DNA of 64,000 bases from NCBI RefSeq assembly GCF_036711975.1, contig NC_091967.1, positions 12,896,001 through 12,960,000 on the forward strand, read 5' to 3'. Positions within the stretch are counted from its first letter, which is position 1, and every line of letters begins with the position of its first letter. The notes beneath the pieces are model-generated. The model saw only the letters and a list, made by a program, of their open reading frames with translations. It did no database searches and was not told the origin of the DNA. Source of the stretch: Onthophagus taurus (taxonomy: Eukaryota > Arthropoda > Insecta > Coleoptera > Scarabaeidae). The translations under genes and the position numbers were made by a program. Positions 23,101 through 32,660 of this stretch are shown here, piece by piece.

Positions 23101-25783
23101 AAACATTAATTATACCTTGAAGTTTTCTTTGGCAATTATACTCTGTTTTTAAACCAGGAGGAGTATTTTAAATTTGTCACCAGATTGACCTTGCACGTGA
23201 TTGGTTGAATGCGAGGAAGTTCACACACAGGCAATTTTGAATTTTGATTTTGAATTTGAAGGTTAGGTTATTGACAATTCGACAGTTTCCTGTCATTATT
23301 GTAAATTTTGTGTTCTTAAACCCTTCTTTATTATATTTTGAAATAAATACACTCATAACTTCAATGTTAATTTGTATGTTTAGTGTTGACGATAACAAAC
23401 GAAAATAAATACAATAATAAGTAAATAAATAAATAATAATAATTATTAATTTAAAATTACCGCCAAAATATCTATAATAGTGATTTTTCCTAGTGTAAAT
23501 CTGACTTTCGCGTTTACTCCTCCTGGTTTAAAAACAGAGTATAATCACAGTATAAATAACAGACAGTACTCTCACTCGGTTTGGCGGGAAGATATGCGCA
23601 GCCCTCATTACGCAGGCGAGCGGCCATTACGCTGGTTTAAATCTTGCTAATCGCCAGTGTGTCTGTGAGGTTTGTTTTTATGCAGAGCCGTAACGACAAG
23701 TGTAAAGATTAAAATAAAATATCAAATATTATAAATAATGACGTTATTACTTATATAATATATAACTCAATAACTAATGTTTTTATCAGTTCAGAAATTT
23801 AATTGCGAATAACTTTTTTAATTTAATATTTTCGACGTTTTAAATATTTTTAATGCGGACCTGTTGTGTTTTATGCCAGAATAATGGCTTCGAGGTCATT
23901 GAAAATCAATTCGCCACATCAAACGTGCCGCCACTGAGTGAGAGTACTGTCTGTTATATATACTGTGGTATAATTATCGAGCAATCCATCCGTAATGTAA
24001 CAGGCCCTTAGGAAATCGTCCAACTTAACATCCTTACATATTGCCAAAGTTGATTTTGGTATACAAGCCAAACAGACCTGATTACGTCTCAAGATATTTC
24101 ATTAAATTACTTCTCTAGGACAGTTTTTGAAGTTTTTTGAGTTCCAGAAGATTAACAAGAAGATTTGTAACACCAAATCTAATCGAAGTTAATTGAAAAG
24201 ATAATTTAAAGATTGTGTAATGCCGTGTTAATGTATGGAATACACTTACTTAATCTTTTCAAACTTTGACATTTTTAGCACAAAAAATTAACAATTTCAT
24301 TTAACAACAAAAAAAAGTTAAAACGTTTTAGTACATGTATTTATTATGAATAAATTAGAAAGTATTTTTTTGTTTAGTCCCATCTTTACGTCATATTTTG
24401 TTATGTAAAAAAATTTAAAACCCATTTAAAAATAGAAATTATTATACTATAACAATTTAATTTCTTTTATATTTTTAGATGACAATTTTTTATTGCGCTT
24501 TTTACGAACGAAAAAGTTTAGTTTACCAATGGCGCAACAAATGTTATTGAAATATCTTAATTTTCGAAGAGTGTTTAAATCGATTTGTTACGATTTGGAT
24601 TACAGGAATCCAAACGTGAACGATTTAATTAATCGCGGGTGAGTAATTAATAATTTGGAATTAATTCAAAGTTTTATTTATCATTTATGAATCGATTATT
24701 TTTAGATTTATGTTTGTGTCTCCTTATCGAGATTTGCACGACCGAAGAATCATTATGTGCATTCCAAGTAAGTTATAATTTATATTTGTCGTTTTTAAAA
24801 CTTAGTTATTTATTTTTTCAAGATAAAATCGACCCGTATAAACATACAACTGTCGATGTTGCAAAAGTTGCGATTATAACCCTTGAAACTTTATTGAACG
24901 ACGAAAAGAATCAAGTTCTTGGTGTCACTTATGTTGGAGATGGAAGTGGTGTTACCCCAGCTTATGTTGCTATGTGGAATGTTACGGAATTTGCAACTTT
25001 ACTTAAATGGGGTGAAGTAAGTTAATTTAATAAAAAAATACATTTCTCCATTCACTTTAAAATTCTTAATTCGAAAATTTAATCGATATTTGTTATTTTA
25101 CCTCAGTCTTAAAACTTTAAAAATTATTATTAAGGCTTCGTGGGAAACCAACTATTTACTAAGCAGGTTAAAAAAAGTATAGGGAGAAAGTAGAAGAAAA
25201 CCAGTCTGAAGAGAGAGATTCATTCATTTTATTACGAGCCATATGCTCACAAATTTCTTTTACTCGATTATATGTTGTAAATAATGTTACAACATTCGAT
25301 GATGTAACTCAAGAATACATTGATTTGTATATAATTAACGAAAACAAATTTTTAGCATTCTTACCCAATTCGACATAAAGCATTTAATTTTACAAATGTT
25401 CCAAGGGCTTTAAAATACGTCCTCGATTTTGCAAAATCAAGGTTAAGTCCAAAATTGCAACAAAGATTAAATGTAAGTATAAAAATTATTTTAAAAAAAA
25501 CACCGTTAATATTTATTGTTTTTAAAAGGTTTTTGAAGGTGAAAGTGACCTGCATAAGGTGATCGATTCGAAATCTTTACCAAAAGAATATGGAGGTGAA
25601 ATGGACGCATCGAAAATGATCGAATTATGGAAAGAAGAATTGGAAGCGAAAAGAGAACGGTTGTTATCTTTTGATACGATGAAATTGTTAAGCGATAAAG
25701 GGATTATTACAAGAAGACGAGCTGCGAATTTTAACGATATTACCGGGTTATCTGGAAGTTTTCGTAAGTTAGAGGTAGATTAA
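20165..25783 (+). CDS. CRAL-TRIO domain lipid-transfer protein (alpha-TTP/clavesin-like)
   Basis: Cytosolic carrier of the Sec14-like family that binds small hydrophobic ligands (tocopherol, retinoids or phosphoinositides in relatives). Six coding exons join in phase: 20165-20348, 24479-24638, 24706-24767, 24823-25016, 25356-25472 and 25529-25783, giving 323 residues, the usual family length. The N-terminal CRAL-TRIO_N helices include ENCITDDNFLLRFLRTKKF, the conserved DD..LLRFLR signature. The lipid-binding domain follows, with VLGVTYVGDGSGV, SYPIRHKAFNFTNVP (family: FPxRxKxIHFIN.P) and a C-terminal LPKEYGG. Insects carry dozens of paralogues, so ligand and symbol are unknown. The first coding intron (20349-24478) is 4.1 kb and packed with transposons; the others are short. 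Confidence 0.9.
21389..21657. mobile_element. Nested hAT-like MITE with 8-bp target duplication
   Basis: Ends are inverted: CTTTGATTATATAT at the left, with AATATGGATTGAG a few bases further in, matched by CTCAATCCATATT...AATCAAAG at the right. The 8-bp duplication TTCGTGTC lies at 21381-21388 and 21658-21665, the size typical of hAT elements. Copy 2 of the host element lacks this insertion, which confirms the borders. No coding capacity. Confidence 0.7.
21671..22237. mobile_element. Nested element with GGGGTCATACAC ends
   Basis: A 12-bp terminal inverted repeat, GGGGTCATACAC at the left and GTGTATGACCCC at the right, bounds 567 bp that are absent from host copy 2. The uninterrupted site in copy 2 suggests at most a 2-bp (AT) duplication. 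Inside, at 21922-21956, is a perfect hairpin. Superfamily not assigned. Confidence 0.6.
22593..23138. repeat. 122-bp minisatellite, about 4.5 units
   Basis: Units begin GTAAGGTTAGTTTTGTTTAC at 22593, 22715, 22837, 22959 and 23081, an exact 122-bp period. Each unit contains internal echoes of CAATTATAGCGTGAAG. The last unit is cut by TIR element copy 2, which inserted into it at 23138. Units differ by only a few substitutions, so the array is young or homogenised. Confidence 0.9.
23139..23541. mobile_element. TIR element, copy 2 (short, uninterrupted)
   Basis: Same 27-bp inverted ends as copy 1, flanked by TA on both sides. At 403 bp it is the uninterrupted form. It aligns with copy 1 throughout except for the two nested insertions. 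It sits at the end of the 122-bp minisatellite. Confidence 0.75.
23546..23967. mobile_element. MITE with 32-bp TIRs and 7-bp duplication
   Basis: The left end CACAGTATAAATAACAGACA and the right end are inverted copies over 32 bp with one mismatch, extending to ...GTACTCTCACTC. The 7-mer GTATAAT flanks both sides (23539-23545 and 23968-23974), overlapping the right border of TIR element copy 2, so this element inserted later. The inside is relatively GC-rich and non-coding. Confidence 0.7.
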
Positions 25784-26640
25784 ATTATAGATGAAATTAA
25801 TTGTATAAAGTAGATTAATAGGTAGCTAATGTAGAGTTATTTAGAATACTAAATCCACTACTTATCATTACATCTTTAATAAGGGATAAAAAATAAATCC
25901 AAAAATTTACATCACAACTTTAGGATAGAACTAAATTTATAAATTGATTCATTTGAGTTAAACAATAAATCCACTACCTTACATCATATATTTAGAGTAT
26001 ATTTAGGTTAATAAATTGGTTTAAACCAAATTTAAATCCACTACTGAGCATCTACATTTTTTGTAACAAATTTTAAAAATTAATTATTTAGGGATAAATC
26101 CACTAATTTACATCACATGATAAAAAAGAAAGTTCACTTTACATTTTAATTTTAGTATAGTTATAAAATTGTAATTATTTTATTTTAGAACTAGGTACCA
26201 AATTAAATTGATAATTAATTGTTAGTATGTTTAATTAATTAATATTAAATTTGTAGAATAAGATAATTTTTAGTGTGGGTCGCATTATTTAGGGTTGTAT
26301 TTTTAGGAAAACAAAAAAATTCTATTACTTATTTATTAATCATTAATGTGTAAACGTTTATTTAGATAATTTTTTCTTTACTTAATGCAACAGAATTCGT
26401 TTTAATCTAGTATGGCATCTTGATAATCATTTAATACTTATAACAGTCTTTTAGTTTTACTTCATCATCTATTTTACATTATGTTAATGATTGTCTTAGA
26501 TAAAATTGAGAATATAAACAACTTTACACAAAAAAATCATCCTTTTTTTAAATCACAGATAATCAGGCAGGTTCCATTTTACTCCTAACATTTAATAAAA
26601 TTTGAAAATGCTTTTTTCTTAATTTTATGTAATTAGTAGT
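25784..26640. other. Intergenic spacer with short direct repeats
   Basis: This contains the CRAL-TRIO 3' UTR and the 3' flank of the minus-strand gene beyond it. A loosely repeated phrase, AATCCACTA(C/A)TTA..CATCA, recurs about five times between 25.85 and 26.11 kb at irregular 70-110 bp spacing. No gene seen. Confidence 0.4.
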
Positions 26641-28788
26641 AAAAAACACTTATCAATTGTTTGAAGTAATATTTGTCATGTTTAAGAGTTGTGGATATTT
26701 TCCTAAATGTTCCCAACCATTCTCTGAAACAAAAATAAAAATGTATCTTATAGATAAAAGTACAATATTATTTATAGAATTTTATCAAAAAATAAACTAA
26801 ACTATTTTATTTATATACTGGTTAAGATAGTATAGGTATTTATAATAAGAACCATATTATTTTTAAAGTTTAAATTAAATTTTTCAAGAGTATAAAAATA
26901 TTCCAAAAATTCACCTTTATAAATATTTTAAACCTGGCTTTAAATTGGACAATCTAAGAAGTCATTTTTATATCGAATAATTACTCAACTTCTGACAGCC
27001 TAACTTTGTTGTTTTGCAATTTATAACTAGATTTATATAAATTAGTAAATTACTAAATTAAATTAAAACAACATGGGAACATATCTTACTTAATTAATCC
27101 ATTCTGATATCTTCTATATACCATAGACAGAATAATAAATAGGAAAGTAATAGCAGCAAATAAGAACGGAAATGCAAACGCGATAATCAGCTGTGGCAAA
27201 GGTGTCTAAAACACTAAGAAAAGGGTATTTTATGGGATTGGTGTTTGGACTAGAGTTTTAGGACATAACTAGGGTGCACAGTCCTGGGATTTTGTAAAGG
27301 TATAAAGCTATATTGCTGCTTATCATTAAAAAAGTAATGTTTTACAGAATTATGTAAAAGAGACTATGGTTTGAGACTGACTCTAATGGGGTTATGCAAA
27401 TAATTTGCAAACCTTTACAATACAGATTCCAGCTTAATACTTGAAGTAGTTTCAAAAATTGCATCGTTTAGCAGAGTCTTTCAAACTGAATTAAAGCATC
27501 CAATAAACGACCGAAGAACTCTTACATCAAGTGCGTTAATCTATCTGTTTCTGTAATCCACTCACTAACTATTTTAGAAATAATAACATGATAATCCAAT
27601 GCGACAAAAATAATCTGCATATAGTACATCTGCGGAATCGGTTTTCTTCAACCACTTTGATTGACACTTTTTTGACACAAGAAGGAAGAAAGTCCTTTCT
27701 TGTTTCTTTAACATTTTGCGATAAACGATGTTTCTATGAATAGTTTTATAATCCCATGATAATCTTGATCCAATTTTGTTGAGAGTTAGAAGTCACGAGT
27801 TTGTTATCACCGGAAATTTAAAAATGATGTGTGGGCATATAAAGATACAACAGAAACGCATTCAATTAAAAGCAGTCGCATGGCCACATACCTTTAACTA
27901 AAGCTTAGTTAAGCCAGATCATTTTTTAATTGGCAAGTCATTAACAAATTAGCAAAACTTAGCTTTTAGATCGGTTAAATAATTTTTAGCAACTACAATA
28001 AACTTTCAAAATTTCTGGAAAAGGTGGTCAACAACGCAATAATTGGCGAATGCAAGTAATTATAAAATAATAAGACGGAATCTAGATCAACAAGTTACTG
28101 CGATTGCAAAAAGACAACATTTTATCTTGATAACGATGGAAGAATTGCTCGTCGAAGTGTAAAAATAGAACTAAATTGATTTATTTATTTTTACATTAAT
28201 AATAAATTATGTTGTATTCTATATAATTGTTATTATATAACTGTTATTAACGAGTAAAAATAAATAACTAAAATATTTTTATTATTGTGCTAAAATTAAC
28301 TCCGTTTATTTTCATTATACAAGTCACTGAACTGGTAGAAGGTTCTAATAATGCAATCTGAACAAAAGCATTTTTTATTGAATCTGCATTATTTCATTCT
28401 TTTATTCATGTCTATTTTAAATCTATTGAATAACCGGAAAATTCCCTTTTCTTAATGGTTTTAAAGAATAGTTTGCGTTGTATAAAATAAGAAAATGAAT
28501 CATGTATTACGATGAGTCAATAAACAAAGATAGTTCAAAAAACATAACGAATTAAATTTAAACATACCTTTAAGTAATAAATAACTTCCTGCAGAAACTC
28601 CTAGTAGAAGTATTAAGAACAAAGTCAAAATATAAAAATAATTCAAATGATTTCCATTCGACTCCAACAGCGGAGTTGATTCTCTTGAATTACCACTTAT
28701 AACTACTTTCTCAATCAAAAAAAAAATTAATTCGTTCATTTACTTCTTTTATAATAAAGATCTTACCACTACTTGTCGAATAGTTCAT
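26640..28788 (-). CDS. Small predicted membrane protein, partly resolved
   Basis: Family not recognised. Three exons look real. 28767-28788 starts ATG AAC TAT TCG and ends at GTAAGA. 28568-28702 encodes STPLLESNG, then a hydrophobic segment (YILTLFLILLLGV). 27090-27205 encodes a second hydrophobic segment (IIAFAFPFLFAAITFLFIIL) followed by VYRRYQNG. A possible last exon begins at 26723 after TTTCAG. The first two exons join in phase, but the second leaves one base over while the 27.1-27.2 kb exon reads best from phase 0, so a small exon in between is probably missing. The predicted topology is two membrane helices with short polar ends. Function unknown. Confidence 0.35.
27240..28540. other. 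Intron of the small membrane-protein gene
   Basis: About 1.3 kb of sequence with no long frame. It may conceal one short coding exon needed to restore phase between the exons at 28.6 and 27.2 kb. No transposon ends were noticed. Confidence 0.4.
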
Positions 28789-29384
28789 AATTACATTAAA
28801 TATTTCGTCGTTTTAATTTCTTTTCCGTCATAACAAAGCATATTTTATCAGATAATTGCATACTTATACGTCGTCATTGTTTATCAGATTCAACGTGAAT
28901 CGCGGTCGAAGTCGAACGTAACTAAACTAAACGATGGAAGGGGTCATCATTCTATTCCTTGAGTGAATAAGTAGTATTTACAAGTGTTGATTATTTCACA
29001 GTGGTGGGGATTAATATGAACGAATGGGAAAACCTTGGGTATTTGCAGTTTAAACAATATAATGTGTGTAATCTGATGGAAAATGAGACAAAGGTCGATA
29101 TAAATTAATTAGTTAGAAAAATGGGGAAAAAATTGGAACGGTAAGACTCTTAATATAATAGATCAATAATTAGATCAATTTATTTTAAATGTTATAAAGT
29201 AAAAAGAAATTTTTTAATAGAAATTAGTTAATTTTTGGCTCTTATCTTATTATTTTACAAGATAATAAGCTTGTTGAGTTTAATTTTGCATTACATATTA
29301 TTACATATTTTTTAGAATTTAAACAATTTTTTTTTATTTTCAGTTATCATCACATCATTTAAATCTAAATCTAAAAAATAAACA
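28789..29384 (+). other. Divergent spacer with MICU3-like 5' UTR intron
   Basis: The spacer separates the minus-strand membrane protein from the plus-strand EF-hand gene. A 5' UTR intron is likely: donor GGAACG then GTAAGACT at 29141, acceptor TTTATTTTCAG ending at 29343. The upstream exon contains ATGGGGAAAAAATTGG, which after splicing meets a stop within a few codons, so it is at most a short uORF. Confidence 0.5.
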
Positions 29385-30563
29385 ATGTCTAGTATATTAA
29401 GACGATTTTTATTAAATAAAACATTAACTCGATTTAAATATGTTTATCACGCTCCAAAAACAAAAATTGCGTCCAAATATTTTATAAAACCATATCATTT
29501 CTTAACCCTTCTTGGTGGTGTAACATTTATTTACACAACTTATTATTATACAAATATTTTTAAAAATGTACACGAAATTAAATTAGATTTAAACGAAAAA
29601 ACATCATCAAGAGAAAAAAGATTTATAAAATTCGCTTCGATCAAATACAAGGACCAATTATTTATGACTCCAAAAGATTTTATGGAATCCTTGATTGAAA
29701 TAGAACCAAATTTACAAAAAAAAGCACGAATTTTAACAAAAAATGAATTAATCTCACCAATTTTTGATATCCCAAATAATAAAGGAATCATATCTTATAT
29801 GGAATATCTATTTTTATTATCGATATTAAAAAGACCCGAATCTGGATTTAAAATAGCCTTTGATATGCTCGATACGGATAAAAATCGAACTATCGGAAAA
29901 AATGAATTTTTAATTATGGAAAATGTTTTTAATCACAAATTGTTATCAAAAGGAAATCTAAACAAAAATTGTTTTAAAGATACGACGTTAATAATTTATT
30001 TTTTTGGAGTTGATGGAACTAAAAAATTAACATACGAACAATTTCACAAATTTATAATAAACTTTCAAAACGAAGTGTTACGATTCGAATTTAATCAATA
30101 TTCGAACAATTCGCATAAAATTTCCGAATTAGATTTCGTTAAAATTTTATTAAAACATTCCAATCTCGAAACGAACGTGTACGAGCAGTGTTTACAAAAA
30201 GTATTAAATCGCTTAAGAAACCCCGTTGGTATTACTTTTAAAGAATTCGAAAGCTTTAACAAATTATTAACAAACCTCGATGATGTTAGTGTTGCTTTTA
30301 GGATGTTTAAACTTGCGCAACATTCAATTTCCAAAAAAGATTTTAATAAAATTTCGAAAATTTGCGGATGTGATTTAACCCAACATTTAATTGATTTAAT
30401 TTTTACCATTTTCGATGGTGAAAATGGTTCTTTGGATTATAATGAATTTGTTATTGTTATGAGAAATAGAATTAACAGAGGATTTGTTTCGAACGAAAAA
30501 CATTCTTGGAAAAATTATCAACAATGTGTAAGAAATGAAATGAAAGCAGCTAAATTTGTTTAA
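29385..30563 (+). CDS. MICU3: MICU3-like mitochondrial calcium-uptake EF-hand protein
   Basis: Regulator of the mitochondrial calcium uniporter, expected in the intermembrane space. The whole 392-residue CDS is one exon. The N-terminus is basic and amphipathic (SSILRRFLLNKTLTRFK, a presequence), followed by a hydrophobic stretch at about 38-55. Family signatures follow: SSREKRFIKFASIKY, FMTPKDFMESL and KGIISYMEYLFLLSIL. The first EF-hand loop (163-174, D-x-D-x-N-x-T-I-x-x-x-E) is canonical. DTTLIIYFFG and LTYEQFHKFIINFQNEVLRFEF resemble MICU3 more than MICU1 or MICU2, although the insert seen in vertebrate MICU3 is missing. The C-terminal EF-hand loop (344-354) is one residue short and probably cannot bind calcium normally. 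A retrocopy origin is possible, but the frame is intact and a 5' UTR intron is likely. Confidence 0.87.
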   Translation: MSSILRRFLLNKTLTRFKYVYHAPKTKIASKYFIKPYHFLTLLGGVTFIYTTYYYTNIFKNVHEIKLDLNEKTSSREKRFIKFASIKYKDQLFMTPKDFMESLIEIEPNLQKKARILTKNELISPIFDIPNNKGIISYMEYLFLLSILKRPESGFKIAFDMLDTDKNRTIGKNEFLIMENVFNHKLLSKGNLNKNCFKDTTLIIYFFGVDGTKKLTYEQFHKFIINFQNEVLRFEFNQYSNNSHKISELDFVKILLKHSNLETNVYEQCLQKVLNRLRNPVGITFKEFESFNKLLTNLDDVSVAFRMFKLAQHSISKKDFNKISKICGCDLTQHLIDLIFTIFDGENGSLDYNEFVIVMRNRINRGFVSNEKHSWKNYQQCVRNEMKAAKFV

Positions 30564-32660
30564 TTAATTAAATTGTTATTTTGTTGTTTATGTTATTTAT
30601 ACTTAATACAAAACAATTTACACAAAGTTTGTTATTTAATTGTTAATTCGTTATAATAAAATTGTTATTAGTTAAATTTATAATGTTATAAATAAAAAGA
30701 TTATTTTATTGTAGTTCAGGAAACATTTTATTTAAAATAATTGTATATTCGAAGCTATAACATGTGAACACTTTCCCGTAATTCTAAAAAATTTATACAT
30801 TTATCATACAAATATCTATGGTACAAAACTAGCGTGCTACGTACAAAATTAGACTGTAGTGAGCTCAAAAACGTTCATATATTACGTTTTAACCGTATTT
30901 AAATAATTTTCCCTTCATCATCTAAATCTATCTACAATATATAAATTACATTTTTGTTTTTTTTTGTCTCTCAAACATACTACAAATGTTGTAATTAAAT
31001 ATTTTCTTTTTTATTTAGAGCACTACGAACGCTACTAATTTAGTACATTTTAATAGTACACTTTAATTGTGTACTAATTTTTAATAGTACATCTAATAAG
31101 TAATATAAAGAAGAGGTCATTAGTTTTTTGAAAGGGTTACAACGATGACCGTAATTTTATCTTCTATTATTAGTATTAGTTATGTAAATAACATGTAATT
31201 TAAAACTTTTATTTCTATGAAAATAAATAATTCTTCTAGTATCAACCCTTGCACTCTCAGCAATGTTACATGTTTATTTAAAACATTTTTGACACATAAT
31301 AGTTTTATTTATTTATATATTTGGTTTGTGCCTTGTACATTTTTAACTTGATTGTTTATTAATTTATTTATTTCCAGACACATTATTTCCATAAATAGTT
31401 TTATTTTATTATTATGGATTTATTTTCAGTTAAATAAGATATAATAATTATCATGATCTTGTTTATTATTTTTTTTCTTTCAAAAAAGCGCTATACGTAG
31501 CAAGCAACGTGTTTTAGTATTATTTACTTTTTTAGAGGAATAATAAAAATGGATTAAATTTTTTTTGGGTAGATTTTATTTTTATATTTTCCTCGAAAAA
31601 TGTAATTGACTGAAGCCTGCCAAGAGTGCGCCCTTGATGAAATAGGCCATTTGGAAACATATACCGCCTGCACCTTGGATTCAGCAGGATTTGACTCGTC
31701 AGAACGATAAATTCAAAACATAAATTTATTCTTCTTAAGTACGTTATACACGGATACGTTGTATATATTTAAGTTAAATGTAAGTTATTTAAAAGTTTTT
31801 CGTTTCGTTAATAAACGCATTTTTCATTAAAATTTTTAATATTATAGTGTCATTTGCATATTTTCGGGGATATTTTAATCACGAAATGGCCGATAATTTA
31901 ATATTTATGGTTATAAACGGCCTCTATTATAATAGATAATTATCTATGTTATCTAGAAAAGCGATACAATTTTTATTAATATAAATACAATAAAGTGAAT
32001 TTTTCAAATATTTTTTTAATAAAATTGTTTTAAAAATAAATTTTAAGTTAAACACATTTAGATTTTTGTAACTAGGTTTCTTCTAAATTTCGCATGCATA
32101 AATTTTATAAGTATTAGCACATTCGTTCCATAAAATATTATATGATTATATACAAATTTTGGCTCTATTTTATTAATTTTAGTTTACTTTTTTATTTAAC
32201 TTTTATTGGCTATTGCTCAATTTCAAATTGCTATTGATGTCACAGTTGTTATTAACTAGATGCCAAAATTTCTTATACTTATACTAATAAGAGAATATTT
32301 TCGCAGCTTTTTTATGAATTAATGAAAACCGAGCAACAGCGAACAACATTGATTGTTTGACGCCATAATATACATAGCTTCTAAAGTAATCAATTTATTT
32401 TTAAATTTTTTATTCTCTACTGTACTATTACAACTAATTTGCACGCCCTTTTACGAACAGCAAAAACAAATTGAGCAATATAAGTTTCGGTTGAAGTCCC
32501 AAATTTGTATTTTTTTTAAATAAATTATACAACATCTAATTTTATTTATTATTACCTGATAGGACTGTTTAATTATTTTTTGCAGTGCTTTTTTAACTGA
32601 TTTTTTACGTACTCTTAATAACCATATTGTTATTATCAAGTGTATTGTTTAATTGTTAAG
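30564..32660. other. AT-rich intergenic region
   Basis: The MICU3-like 3' UTR has AATAAA near 30691. The next 1.9 kb is extremely AT-rich with many homopolymer runs. A cluster of TAGTAC and AGTACA words lies at 31040-31100, with no supported gene or RNA. The promoter and 5' UTR of the cationic peptide gene lie at the right end. Confidence 0.45.

Noticed and set aside
29121-29140. ATGGGGAAAAAATTGGAACG as the true MICU3 start exon
   Set aside because: After splicing to 29344 the frame meets a stop within about eight codons; the ATG at 29385 starts the family sequence.
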